Shown here in pieces: positions 45,998 to 54,843 of a stretch of 64,000 bases of DNA. The DNA is from Streptomyces showdoensis. Lineage in GTDB: Bacteria; Actinomycetota; Actinomycetes; Streptomycetales; Streptomycetaceae. The position numbers and the translations under genes were made by a program. Numbering within the stretch: position 1 is the stretch's first letter; each line of letters begins with the position of its first letter. The stretch covers positions 1,674,001-1,738,000 of the forward strand of contig NZ_BAAAXG010000026.1 in NCBI RefSeq assembly GCF_039535475.1. The letters run 5' to 3'. The notes under the pieces are model-generated. The model was not told the origin of the DNA. It saw only the letters and a list, made by a program, of their open reading frames with translations, and made no database searches.

Positions 45998-47695
45998 TCA
46001 GGCCTGGCGGCGGACCTCCACCACGCGGAAGCGGTTGGAGACGAAGGCGCCGTCGCACAGCGCCGCGTTCGCCGCCGGGTTGCCGCCCGAGCCGTGGAAG
46101 TCGGAGAACGCGGCCGTCTGGTTCACGTAGACCCCGCCCGTCAGGTTCAGCGAGAGCTGCGCCGACTCCTCCAGGCAGACCTCCTCCACGGCCCGCTCGG
46201 TCTCGGCCGAGGTCGTGTACGCGCCGACCGTCATCGCACCCTTCTCGCGGACCGTGCGCCGCAGCAGCTCCAGGGCGTCGGCGGTCGAGTCGACCGAGAC
46301 GGCGAAGGAGACCGGGCCGAAGCACTCGGAGAGGTACGCCGCCTCCGCGTCCGGCTTGGAGCCGTCCAGCTTCACGATGACCGGTGTGCGGACGACGGCC
46401 TGCGGGAAGTCCGGGTTCGCCACCTCGCGGGAGGCCAGTGCCACCTCGCCCAGGCCGGCGGCGGCCTCCAGGCGCGCCTTCACGTCGGGGTTCACCAGGG
46501 CGCCCAGCAGCGCGTTCGCCCGGGCGTCGTCGCCGAGCAGGCCGCCGACCGCGCCCGCGAGGTCGGCGACGACCTCGTCGTACGACTTCGGGCCCTGGTC
46601 GGTGGTGATGCCCTCGCGGGGGATCAGCAGGTTCTGCGGGGTGGTGCACATCTGGCCGCTGTACAGGGACAGGGAGAAGGCCAGGTTGGAGAGCATGCCC
46701 TTGTAGTCGTCGGTGGAGTCGACGACGACCGTGTTGACGCCGGCCTTCTCCGTGTAGACCTGCGCCTGGCGGGCGTTGGCCTCCAGCCAGTCGCCGAAGG
46801 CGGTCGAGCCGGTGTAGTCGATGATCCGGATCTCGGGGCGGACGGCCAGCGTCTTGGCGATGCCCTCGCCGGGACGCTCGGCGGCGAGCGCCACCAGGTT
46901 CGGGTCGAAGCCGGCCTCGGCGAGGACCTCGCGGGCGACGCGGACCGTGAGGGCCAGCGGGAGGACCGCGCGGGGGTGCGGCTTGACCAGGACGGGGTTG
47001 CCGGTGGCCAGGGAGGCGAACAGGCCCGGGTAGCCGTTCCACGTCGGGAAGGTGTTGCAGCCGATCATCAGCGCGATGCCGCGGGCGACCGGGGTGAACT
47101 CCTTGGAGAGCTCCAGCGGCTCGCGCTTGCCCTGCGGCTTCGACCAGTCGGCGCGGCCGGCGGGGGTGCGGGTCTGCTCCGCGTACGCGTACGCCACCGC
47201 CTCCAGACCGCGGTCCTGGGCGTGCGGGCCGCCGGCCTGGAAGGCCATCATGAAGGCCTGGCCGCTCGTGTGCATGACGGCGTGCGCGAACTCGTGGGTG
47301 CGGGCGGAGATCCGGGCGAGGATCTCCAGGCAGACCAGGGCGCGGGTCTCGGGCCCGGCGTCGCGCCAGGCGCCCATGCCGGCGCGCATCGCGGGCAGCA
47401 GGACGTCGATGTCGGCGTGCGGGTACGTGACGCCGAGGGCCGGGCCGTACGGCGAGACCTCCGCGCCGGTCCAGTCGTCGGTGCCGGGCTGGTCGAGCTC
47501 GAAGCGGGTGTCCAGCAGGGCCTTGTAGGCGTCCAGACCGGCGGCCGCGTCCAGCGAGCCGCCCTCCCCGTACGCCTTGGGGTGCTCCGGGTACGGGGAC
47601 CAGTACGCGCGCGTGCGGATGGTGTCGAGGGCCTGATCGAGGGTGGACCGGTGCTTGTCGGCCAGACGGTCGGTGGTCAGCTGAGCGGCGGCCAT
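45998..47695 (-). CDS. paaN: Phenylacetic acid degradation protein PaaN
   Basis: An aldehyde-dehydrogenase-superfamily protein of 565 residues, assigned to the PaaN form used in actinobacterial phenylacetate degradation, where it likely oxidises the ring-opened semialdehyde. ALDH features: NTFPTWNGYPGLFASLATGNPVLVKPHP, IIDYTGSTAFGDWLE and the catalytic Cys in SLYSGQMCTTPQN. Unlike E. coli PaaZ it has no hydratase domain. GAGGAG lies before the ATG at 47695. It is divergent from paaH across operator site 2. Confidence 0.88.
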   Translation of the reverse strand: MAAAQLTTDRLADKHRSTLDQALDTIRTRAYWSPYPEHPKAYGEGGSLDAAAGLDAYKALLDTRFELDQPGTDDWTGAEVSPYGPALGVTYPHADIDVLLPAMRAGMGAWRDAGPETRALVCLEILARISARTHEFAHAVMHTSGQAFMMAFQAGGPHAQDRGLEAVAYAYAEQTRTPAGRADWSKPQGKREPLELSKEFTPVARGIALMIGCNTFPTWNGYPGLFASLATGNPVLVKPHPRAVLPLALTVRVAREVLAEAGFDPNLVALAAERPGEGIAKTLAVRPEIRIIDYTGSTAFGDWLEANARQAQVYTEKAGVNTVVVDSTDDYKGMLSNLAFSLSLYSGQMCTTPQNLLIPREGITTDQGPKSYDEVVADLAGAVGGLLGDDARANALLGALVNPDVKARLEAAAGLGEVALASREVANPDFPQAVVRTPVIVKLDGSKPDAEAAYLSECFGPVSFAVSVDSTADALELLRRTVREKGAMTVGAYTTSAETERAVEEVCLEESAQLSLNLTGGVYVNQTAAFSDFHGSGGNPAANAALCDGAFVSNRFRVVEVRRQA

Positions 47696-47747
47696 GGGCG
47701 CAACTCCTCAATGAGCTGGGCAGGGGCAGGCGTACGGAGTTAGAGTA

Positions 47748-47765
47748 ACCGAACGATCGGTCGGG
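47748..47765. promoter_or_regulatory. TetR-type operator between paaN and paaH (site 2)
   Basis: ACCGAACGATCGGTCGGG matches site 1 at 17 of 18 positions. It lies 52 bp from the paaN start and 51 bp from the paaH start, able to control both. Confidence 0.75.
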
Positions 47766-47816
47766 ACAAGGGGGTCCGTCGATCCTGTGGAAAACCCATC
47801 GGGGAGGATCACTCCT

Positions 47817-49388
47817 ATGACCGCCAACACGACCGTCCAGGGGAGCGACGCGGTGTCGGCCGACGGAGCCGGACCCATCGATCCGAGCCGTGCCGTCGCC
47901 GTCGTCGGTACGGGGACCATGGGCCAGGGCATCGCCCAGGTCGCCCTGCTCGCGGGCCATCCCGTCCGCCTCCACGACAGCGTCCCGGGCCGCGCCGAGG
48001 AGGCCGTGACCGCCGTCGCGGCCCGCCTTGACCGGCTCGTCGAGAAGGGCCGGCTCGACGCGGCGGAGCGGGACGCGGCCGTCGCCCGGCTGCACGCGGC
48101 GCCCGAGCTCTCCGCGCTGGCCGACGCCGCCCTGGTCGTCGAGGCGATCGTCGAGCGGCTGGAGGTCAAGCAGGGCCTCTTCGCCGAGCTGGAGGAGATC
48201 GTCGGCGCGGACACCCTGCTCGCCACCAACACCTCCTCGCTCTCCGTCACCGCCATCGCGGGCGGCCTGCGGCTGCCCGGGCGCTTCGTCGGCATGCACT
48301 TCTTCAACCCGGCCCCGCTGCTGCCGCTCGTCGAGATCGTCAGCGGCTTCGCCACCGAGCCGGCCGCCGCCACGCGCGCGTACGAGACCGCCAGGCACTG
48401 GGGCAAGACGCCGGTGCGCTGCGCCGACACCCCCGGCTTCATCGTCAACCGCATCGCCCGCCCCTTCTACGCGGAGGCGCTGCGCGTCTACGAGGAGGGC
48501 GCGGCCGACCCCGCCACGATCGACGCGGCGCTGCGCGAGTCCGGCGGCTTCCGGATGGGCCCCTTCGAGCTGACCGACCTCATCGGCCAGGACGTCAACG
48601 AGGCCGTGACCCGCTCCGTATGGGAGTCCTTCTTCCAGGACCCCAAGTTCACGCCGTCGCTCGCGCAGCGGCGCCTGGTCGAGTCGGGCCGGTTCGGCCG
48701 CAAGTCGGGGCAGGGCTGGTTCCCGTACGCGGAGGGCGCCGCGCGTCCCGAGCCGCACACGGCGGCCCCGGCGAAGGCGCCGGAGGCCGTCACGATCCAC
48801 GGCGACCTGGGGCCCGCGAAGGTGCTGGCGGAGCTCTTCGAGCAGGCCGGCGTGAAGGTCCGGCGCAAGCGCGGTGACGGGTACATCGCCCTGAGCGGCG
48901 GCGGCCGGCTCGGTCTCGCCGACGGGGAGACCTCGTTCGAGTACACGGACGAGGAGATCGTCTACTTCGACCTCGCCCTCGACTACGCCGCGGCGGGCAG
49001 GATCGTCCTGTCCACCGCCGCGCGCACCTCCCCGGAGACCCTGGAGGAGGCCGTCGGGCTCTTCCAGGCGCTCGGCAAGCAGGTCTCCGTGATCGGCGAC
49101 GTGCCGGGCATGATCGTCGCCCGTACGGTCGCCATGCTGGCCGACCTCGCCGCCGACGCGGTCGACCGGGGGGTCGCCTCCGCCGAGGACGTCGACACCG
49201 CGATGCGGCTCGGCGTCAACTACCCGGCCGGCCCCCTGGAGTGGGCGGCGAAGGTGGGCCACAGGCGCCTGGTGGAGCTGCTGGGCGAACTGCACGAGCG
49301 CTACCCCACCGGCCGCTACGCGCCCTCGCTCGGCCTCGTGCGGCGTGGATACGACGACGACGTCGCAGACGCGGAGGAGAGCCGATGA
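47817..49388 (+). CDS. paaH: 3-hydroxyacyl-CoA dehydrogenase, two-domain (PaaH-like)
   Basis: A 523-residue enzyme that oxidises 3-hydroxyadipyl-CoA or related 3-hydroxyacyl-CoA with NAD. N-terminal Rossmann domain with VAVVGTGTMGQGIAQVALLAGH, catalytic His in GMHFFNPAPLLPLVEIV, and HCDH C-terminal domain (DTPGFIVNRIARPFY). A second HCDH C-terminal domain follows (about 420-515, VIGDVPGMIVARTVAMLADLAADAVDRGVASAEDVD). GGGGAGG is upstream of ATG 47817. Its stop overlaps the TetR start. Confidence 0.88.
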   Translation: MTANTTVQGSDAVSADGAGPIDPSRAVAVVGTGTMGQGIAQVALLAGHPVRLHDSVPGRAEEAVTAVAARLDRLVEKGRLDAAERDAAVARLHAAPELSALADAALVVEAIVERLEVKQGLFAELEEIVGADTLLATNTSSLSVTAIAGGLRLPGRFVGMHFFNPAPLLPLVEIVSGFATEPAAATRAYETARHWGKTPVRCADTPGFIVNRIARPFYAEALRVYEEGAADPATIDAALRESGGFRMGPFELTDLIGQDVNEAVTRSVWESFFQDPKFTPSLAQRRLVESGRFGRKSGQGWFPYAEGAARPEPHTAAPAKAPEAVTIHGDLGPAKVLAELFEQAGVKVRRKRGDGYIALSGGGRLGLADGETSFEYTDEEIVYFDLALDYAAAGRIVLSTAARTSPETLEEAVGLFQALGKQVSVIGDVPGMIVARTVAMLADLAADAVDRGVASAEDVDTAMRLGVNYPAGPLEWAAKVGHRRLVELLGELHERYPTGRYAPSLGLVRRGYDDDVADAEESR

Positions 49389-49978
49389 CCACCGCCAGAC
49401 GGGACACGTACACCCCCGACACGCTGCTCTCGGTCGCCGTGCGGGTCTTCAACGAGCGCGGCTACGACGGCACCTCCATGGAGCACCTCTCCAAGGCGGC
49501 CGGGATCTCCAAGTCCTCGATCTACCACCACGTGGCGGGTAAGGAGGAGCTGCTGCGGCGTGCGGTCAGCCGGGCGCTCGACGGGCTCTTCGCGGTGCTC
49601 GACGAGCCGGGCGCGGGCCGTGGCCGGGCCGTGGAGCGGGTCGAGTACGTGACCCGGCGCACGGTGGAGGTGCTGATCGAGGAGCTCCCGTACGTGACGC
49701 TGCTGCTGCGGGTGCGGGGCAACACGAAGACCGAGCGGTGGGCGATGGAACGCCGCCGCGAGTTCGACCACCGGGTGGCCGAGCTGCTGAAGGCGGCGGC
49801 AGCCGACGGCGACCTGCGGGCCGACCTGGACATCCGGCTGGCGACCAGGCTGCTCTTCGGCATGATCAACTCGCTGGTCGAGTGGTACAAGCCGCACCCG
49901 GACTCCCCGTCGGAGCGGGAGCAGCTGGCGGAGACCGTCGTGCGCATGGCCTTCGGAGGGCTGCGCACCGCCCGCTGA
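49385..49978 (+). CDS. paaR: TetR-family regulator, probable PaaR
   Basis: A 197-residue regulator with a TetR HTH (TLLSVAVRVFNERGYDGTSMEHLSKAAGISKSSIYHHVAGKEELL) and a helical ligand domain. Encoded downstream of paaH with ATGA overlap, it is the best candidate to bind the 18-bp sites at paaA, paaN/paaH and perhaps bkdA; phenylacetyl-CoA would be the expected inducer by analogy with other PaaR proteins. That assignment is inferred from position. Confidence 0.8.
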   Translation: MTTARRDTYTPDTLLSVAVRVFNERGYDGTSMEHLSKAAGISKSSIYHHVAGKEELLRRAVSRALDGLFAVLDEPGAGRGRAVERVEYVTRRTVEVLIEELPYVTLLLRVRGNTKTERWAMERRREFDHRVAELLKAAAADGDLRADLDIRLATRLLFGMINSLVEWYKPHPDSPSEREQLAETVVRMAFGGLRTAR

Positions 49979-50041
49979 GGCGGTGCGCCCTCCACGGGAG
50001 GGCCGGGAGCAGGGCTTCAGGAGGCCGGGAAAGGCTTCAGG

Positions 50042-50090
50042 AGGGCCGGGAGGGGGTTCGGGGGTTCACCTCGGCCTCCCTCCCGGCCCT
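50042..50090. terminator. Terminator between convergent paaR and bkdR-like genes
   Basis: AGGGCCGGGAGGG (50042-50054) pairs perfectly with CCCTCCCGGCCCT (50078-50090) with a 23-nt loop. Confidence 0.6.
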
Positions 50091-50168
50091 TCGCGGTGTC
50101 CGGGCCGGCGGGGCGGGTGTCCGGGCCGCCGGCCCGGGGGACGGGCGGGGCGGGCGGGGCCGGGGGCC

Positions 50169-50774
50169 TCAGTCCCGCCGGTCCGGGTCCGGGTCGAGGT
50201 CCGTCTCCTCGAAGACCAGCAGGGTGCGCGTGGAGAGCACCTCCGGGATCGACTGGAGGCGGGTGAGCACCAGCTCCCGCAGGGTCCGGTTGTCCGGGGT
50301 GTGGACCAGCAGCAGGACGTCGAAGTCGCCGCTGACCAGCGCGATGTGCGCGGCCCCCGGGAGGGCCTGGAGCTGCTCGCGGACGGTGCGCCACGAGTTC
50401 TGGACGATCTTGAGCGTGATGTAGGCGGAGGCACCGTGCCCCGCCCGCTCGTGGTTGACGCGGGCGCTGAAGCCGCGGATCACCCCGTCGTCGATGAGCC
50501 GGTTGATCCGCGCGTACGCGTTGGCGCGGGAGACGTGGACCCGCTCGGCCACCGAACGCACCGAGGCGCGGCCGTCCGCCTGGAGCAGCCGCAGGATGTC
50601 CCGGTCGATCGCGTCCAGCGGGCGGGCCGGCGGCATCGGGGAGACGATGACAGGGCCCGGCGGGGATCCGGACGGGCCCGCCGGAGCGCCCGTCGAGGGG
50701 GCGGCGCCGGGGGGCGCGTTCAGGAGCTCGTCGATGGTGCGCTCCTCGACGTCGGCCATTTGTTCATCCGCCAT
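50169..50774 (-). CDS. bkdR: Lrp/AsnC-family regulator (BkdR-like)
   Basis: A 201-residue regulator. A Pro/Gly/Ser-rich N-terminal segment (about 15-50) is followed by the AsnC HTH (LDAIDRDILRLLQADGRASVRSVAERVHVSRANAYARINRLIDDGVIRGF) and the RAM ligand domain. It is divergent from bkdABC, as BkdR is in other bacteria, and probably responds to branched-chain amino acids. ATG at 50774 begins MADEQMADVE; another ATG five codons later is possible. The Pro/Gly insert looks variable. Confidence 0.85.
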   Translation of the reverse strand: MADEQMADVEERTIDELLNAPPGAAPSTGAPAGPSGSPPGPVIVSPMPPARPLDAIDRDILRLLQADGRASVRSVAERVHVSRANAYARINRLIDDGVIRGFSARVNHERAGHGASAYITLKIVQNSWRTVREQLQALPGAAHIALVSGDFDVLLLVHTPDNRTLRELVLTRLQSIPEVLSTRTLLVFEETDLDPDPDRRD

Positions 50775-50832
50775 GTCCCCCCGCCTCTCTCCAGTGGACG
50801 ACCTGCACCCATCCCAAGCTGTGGAGAACCGT

Positions 50833-50893
50833 TTGTCCACAGGCTGAAGGTGCCTGTAGCCAAAATGCCTCCACGACCGAACAATCGGTAGGT
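50833..50893. promoter_or_regulatory. bkdR-bkdA divergent control region: DnaA box and PaaR-like site 3
   Basis: A perfect TTGTCCACA box lies at 50833-50841. ACCGAACAATCGGTAGGT (50876-50893) matches the paa operator at 16 of 18 positions, differing at positions 8 and 15. It lies 69 bp before the bkdA start. Confidence 0.6.
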
Positions 50894-50961
50894 GAGGCGC
50901 GCCACATTTCGCGCCACCCGCCTTCGGGTCTTATGCCCGCTCCCACGAGGAGGTGGACTCG

Positions 50962-52116
50962 TTGCAACAGCGCAGTTCGACAGTCCAAGAGCCCCCCGGT
51001 GCCGCTCTCGCCTACCGGCCCACCCCGCCGCCGGCCTGGCAGCCGCGCACCGACCCCGCCCCGCTGCTGCCGGACGCCGAGCCGCTGCGCGTGCTCGGCA
51101 CCGACGCCGTGGCCGACGCCGACCCGGAGCTGCTGCGCCGCCTCTACGCGGAGCTCGTCCGCGGCCGCCGGTACAACGCGCAGGCGACCGCCCTCACCAA
51201 GCAGGGCCGCCTCGCCGTGTACCCCTCCACGACGGGCCAGGAGGCCTGCGAGGTGGCCGCGGCGCTGGCGCTGGAGGAGCGGGACTGGCTCTTCCCCTCG
51301 TACCGCGACACCCTCGCCGCCGTCGCCCGCGGGCTCGACCCCGTGCAGGCGCTGACCCTGCTGCGCGGCGACTGGCACACCGGCTACGACCCGCACGAGC
51401 ACCGCATAGCCCCGCTGTGCACCCCGCTCGCCACCCAGCTCCCCCACGCGGTGGGCCTCGCCCACGCCGCCCGGCTGAAGGGCGACGACGTGGTCGCGCT
51501 CGCCATGGTCGGCGACGGCGGCACCAGCGAGGGCGACTTCCACGAGGCGCTGAACTTCGCGGCCGTGTGGCAGGCCCCCGTGGTCTTCTTCGTGCAGAAC
51601 AACGGCTTCGCGATCTCCGTGCCGCTCGCCAAGCAGACCGCGGCCCCGTCCCTGGCCCACAAGGCCGTCGGCTACGGCATGCCGGGCCGGCTCGTCGACG
51701 GCAACGACGCCGTCGCCGTCCACCAGGTGCTGACCGAGGCCGTGACCCGCGCCCGGCGCGGCGGCGGGCCCACCCTCGTCGAGGCCGTCACCTACCGGAT
51801 CGACGCCCACACCAACGCCGACGACGCCACCCGCTACCGCGGCGACGGCGAGGTCGAGACCTGGCGCGCCCACGACCCGATCCTCCTGCTGGAGCGGGAG
51901 CTGACCGAGCGCGGACTCCTCGACGAGGACGGCCGGCGCGAGGCCGCCGAGGCCGCCGAGACGATGGCCGCGGCACTGCGCGAGCGGATGAACGCCGACC
52001 CCGTGCTCGACCCGATGGACCTGTTCGCCCACGTGTACGCCGAGCGGACCGCGCAGCTGCGCGAGCAGGCGGAGCAGCTGCGCGCGGAGCTCGACGCCGA
52101 GAGCGAGGCGGGATGA
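50962..52116 (+). CDS. bkdA: Branched-chain alpha-keto acid dehydrogenase E1 alpha subunit
   Basis: The thiamine-diphosphate-binding E1 alpha chain, 384 residues, which decarboxylates keto acids from Val, Leu and Ile and supplies branched acyl-CoA starters for fatty acids. TPP motif GDGGTSEGDFHEALNFAAVWQAPVVFFVQNN is clear, as is the phosphorylation-loop-like YRGDGEVE. TTG at 50962 was chosen because AGGAGG lies eight bases upstream; the GTG at 50953 overlaps that site. The stop overlaps bkdB (ATGA). Confidence 0.9.
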   Translation: MQQRSSTVQEPPGAALAYRPTPPPAWQPRTDPAPLLPDAEPLRVLGTDAVADADPELLRRLYAELVRGRRYNAQATALTKQGRLAVYPSTTGQEACEVAAALALEERDWLFPSYRDTLAAVARGLDPVQALTLLRGDWHTGYDPHEHRIAPLCTPLATQLPHAVGLAHAARLKGDDVVALAMVGDGGTSEGDFHEALNFAAVWQAPVVFFVQNNGFAISVPLAKQTAAPSLAHKAVGYGMPGRLVDGNDAVAVHQVLTEAVTRARRGGGPTLVEAVTYRIDAHTNADDATRYRGDGEVETWRAHDPILLLERELTERGLLDEDGRREAAEAAETMAAALRERMNADPVLDPMDLFAHVYAERTAQLREQAEQLRAELDAESEAG

Positions 52117-53144
52117 CCACCCACGCGACCGCGCGGCCGGCCGCCAAGGCGGCGGCCAAGCCCGCCACCATGGCGCAGGCCCTCCAGCGGGCCATGCGCG
52201 ACGCGATGGCCGAGGACCCCACCGTCCACGTGCTCGGCGAGGACGTCGGCACCCTCGGCGGCGTCTTCCGGGTCACCGACGGGCTCGCCAAGGAGTTCGG
52301 CGAGGACCGCTGCACCGACACGCCGCTGGCCGAGGCGGGCATCCTCGGCACCGCCGTCGGCATGGCCATGTACGGGCTGCGGCCGGTCGTGGAGATGCAG
52401 TTCGACGCGTTCGCCTACCCGGCGTTCGAGCAGCTCATCAGCCATGTCTCCCGGATGCGCAACCGCACCCGGGGCGCCATGCCGATGCCGATCGTCGTCC
52501 GCGTGCCGTACGGCGGCGGGATCGGCGGGGTCGAGCACCACAGCGACTCCTCCGAGGCCTACTACATGGCGACCCCCGGCCTCCACGTCGTCACCCCGGC
52601 GACCGTCGAGGACGCCTACGGGCTGCTGCGCGCCGCCATCGCCTCCGACGACCCGGTGGTCTTCCTGGAGCCCAAGCGGCTCTACTGGTCGAAGTCCGAC
52701 TGGTCCCCCGAGGCGCCCGCCGCCGTGGAGCCGATCGGCAAGGCCGTGGTGCGCCGCCGCGGCACCAGCGCCACCCTCATCACCTACGGCCCCTCCCTGC
52801 CGGTCTGCATGGAGGCCGCCGAGGCCGCCCAGGCCGAGGGCTGGGACCTGGAGGTCGTCGACCTGCGCTCGCTCGTCCCGTTCGACGACGAGACCGTCGC
52901 CGCCTCCGTGAAGCGCACCGGCCGCGCGGTCGTGGTCCACGAGTCCGCCGGCTTCGGCGGGCCGGGCGGCGAGATCGCCGCGCGGGTCACCGAGCGCTGC
53001 TTCCACCACCTGGAGGCGCCGGTGCTGCGCGTCGCGGGCTTCGACATCCCGTACCCGCCGCCGATGCTGGAGCGCCACCACCTGCCCGGCGTGGACCGGG
53101 TCCTGGACGCGGTCGCCCGGCTCCAGTGGGAGGCGGGGAGCTGA
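52113..53144 (+). CDS. bkdB: Branched-chain alpha-keto acid dehydrogenase E1 beta subunit
   Basis: A 343-residue transketolase-like chain that completes the E1 heterotetramer. Family segments: VLGEDVGTLGGVFRVTDGL, DTPLAEAGILGTAVGMAMYGLRPVVEMQF and LITYGPSLPVCMEAAE. The N-terminus is an Ala/Lys-rich extension. It is coupled to bkdA by ATGA and to bkdC by TGATG. Confidence 0.92.
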   Translation: MTTHATARPAAKAAAKPATMAQALQRAMRDAMAEDPTVHVLGEDVGTLGGVFRVTDGLAKEFGEDRCTDTPLAEAGILGTAVGMAMYGLRPVVEMQFDAFAYPAFEQLISHVSRMRNRTRGAMPMPIVVRVPYGGGIGGVEHHSDSSEAYYMATPGLHVVTPATVEDAYGLLRAAIASDDPVVFLEPKRLYWSKSDWSPEAPAAVEPIGKAVVRRRGTSATLITYGPSLPVCMEAAEAAQAEGWDLEVVDLRSLVPFDDETVAASVKRTGRAVVVHESAGFGGPGGEIAARVTERCFHHLEAPVLRVAGFDIPYPPPMLERHHLPGVDRVLDAVARLQWEAGS

Positions 53145-54556
53145 TGGCCCAGGTGCTCGAATTCAAGCTGCCCGACCTCGGCGAGGGACTCACCGAGGCC
53201 GAGATCGTCCGCTGGCTGGTGAACGTCGGCGACGTCGTCGCCATCGACCAGCCGGTCGTCGAGGTGGAGACGGCCAAGGCGATGGTGGAGGTGCCCTGCC
53301 CGTACGGGGGCGTGGTCACCGCCCGCTTCGGCGAGGAGGGCACGGAACTGCCGGTCGGCGCACCCCTCCTGACGGTCGCGGTCGGCGGAGCCGAGGGAGC
53401 CGTGGCCGAGCCGGCGGGAACGGCGGGCTCCACCTCAGCCTCCACCCCCACCTCTTCCTCAGTCTCCGCCTCCGCCTCCGCAGAGTCGGCTGTCTCGTCG
53501 GAGTACTCCGGCAACGTGCTCGTCGGCTACGGCACCGCCGGGCCCGCGGCACGGCGTCGCCGGGTCCGCCGGGAGACGCCCGTCGCCGTCTCCGCGGCGG
53601 CGCCCGCCGTCACGCCCGTCGCCGTGCCCGTCTCGGCACCCGTCGTCCCGCAGGGGCCCGTTCCCGTCATCTCGCCGCTGGTGCGCAAGCTGGCCCGCGA
53701 CGAGGGCCTCGACCTCCGCGAGATCCGCGGCTCCGGCCCCGACGGGCTCATCCTGCGCGCCGACGTCGAGACCGCCCTCGCCGTACGGGCCCGGCCCGCC
53801 CCGGCCCCCGTCCCCGCCTACGCGGCCGCCGCGGCCCCCGCGCCCGGCACCCCGGTCGCGGCCGGGGCGGGCGAGCGGATCCCGCTGCGCGGGGTGCGCG
53901 GCGCGGTGGCCGACAAGCTGTCCCGCAGCCGGACCGAGATCCCCGACGCGACCTGCTGGGTCGACGCCGACGCCACCGAGCTGATGGCCGCGCGCGCGGC
54001 CATGAACGCGGCGGGCGGGCCGAAGATATCCGTGCTCGCGCTGCTCGCCCGGATCTGCACCCACGCCCTGGCCCGCTTCCCGGAGCTCAACTCCACGGTG
54101 GACACGGCCGCACGCGAGATCGTCCGGCTGCCCTCCGTGCACCTGGGCTTCGCGGCCCAGACCGAACGCGGCCTGGTCGTCCCCGTGGTCAAGGAGGCCG
54201 GCGGGCGCACCGCCGAGTCGCTGACCGCCGAGTTCGCCCGGCTGACCGAGTCGGCCCGGCAGGGGACGCTCACCCCGGCGGACCTGACCGGCGGCACGTT
54301 CACCCTGAACAACTACGGGGTGTTCGGCGTCGACGGCTCCACGCCGATCATCAACCACCCCGAGGCGGCCATGCTCGGTGTGGGGCGGATCGTCCCCAAG
54401 CCGTGGGTGCACCAGGGCGAACTGGCGGTGCGTCAGGTGGTCCAGCTCTCGCTGACCTTCGACCACCGGGTCTGCGACGGCGGGACGGCCGGCGGCTTCC
54501 TCCGCTACGTCGCCGACTGCGTCGAGAATCCGGCGGTGCTGCTGCGCACGCTGTGA
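53144..54556 (+). CDS. bkdC: Dihydrolipoamide acyltransferase (E2) of the branched-chain keto acid dehydrogenase
   Basis: A 470-residue E2. Lipoyl domain (1-80) with lipoylated Lys45 (VETAKAMVEV), a Ser/Ala linker, an E1/E3-binding domain (about 172-208, ISPLVRKLARDEGLDLREIRGSGPDG), and the catalytic acyltransferase domain with His441 in FDHRVCDGG. Its ATG overlaps the bkdB stop by one base. No E3 gene is adjacent, as usual. A hairpin follows. Confidence 0.92.
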   Translation: MAQVLEFKLPDLGEGLTEAEIVRWLVNVGDVVAIDQPVVEVETAKAMVEVPCPYGGVVTARFGEEGTELPVGAPLLTVAVGGAEGAVAEPAGTAGSTSASTPTSSSVSASASAESAVSSEYSGNVLVGYGTAGPAARRRRVRRETPVAVSAAAPAVTPVAVPVSAPVVPQGPVPVISPLVRKLARDEGLDLREIRGSGPDGLILRADVETALAVRARPAPAPVPAYAAAAAPAPGTPVAAGAGERIPLRGVRGAVADKLSRSRTEIPDATCWVDADATELMAARAAMNAAGGPKISVLALLARICTHALARFPELNSTVDTAAREIVRLPSVHLGFAAQTERGLVVPVVKEAGGRTAESLTAEFARLTESARQGTLTPADLTGGTFTLNNYGVFGVDGSTPIINHPEAAMLGVGRIVPKPWVHQGELAVRQVVQLSLTFDHRVCDGGTAGGFLRYVADCVENPAVLLRTL

Positions 54557-54618
54557 CAGGACTCCGCCGGGGCGGACGCCGGCCGGGGCACGGGGCCCCG
54601 GCGGTTCCCGGCGGCCCC

Positions 54619-54651
54619 GTCCGGGACCCAACCCCACGCCGGGTCCCGGAC
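54619..54651 (+). terminator. Terminator of bkdABC
   Basis: GTCCGGGACCC (54619-54629) pairs with GGGTCCCGGAC (54641-54651), 63 bp after the bkdC stop. The rest of the 287-bp gap shows only the mobA promoter. Confidence 0.65.
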
Positions 54652-54831
54652 ACGTCCTCGCGGACCGGTCCGCACCGCCTCCCCCGAGGCGCGGGCCGGC
54701 CGCACCTCCCGTGCCTACCGGGCCTCCCGCACGTTTCGCTCCCGCCTCTTGCCTGATGTCCCTCCCGCCGCCGCTGTCCGCGCCACCCGTGCCGACCGGC
54801 CCCGGTAGGGCGGTCCCGCGCGGGTGCGGAC

Positions 54832-54843
54832 GATACTGCTGGC
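54832..54843 (+). promoter_or_regulatory. Leaderless-type promoter of mobA
   Basis: GATACT (54832-54837) lies six bases before the ATG at 54844 without a ribosome site. Confidence 0.45.

Noticed and set aside
47036..47050. GTTCCACGTCGGGAA in paaN as a parS variant
   Set aside because: Right half does not match GTGAAAC; coding constraint explains it.
47787..47817. GTG at 47787 as the paaH start
   Set aside because: It would place the start close to the operator and lacks a ribosome site; ATG 47817 has GGGGAGG upstream and the usual N-terminus.
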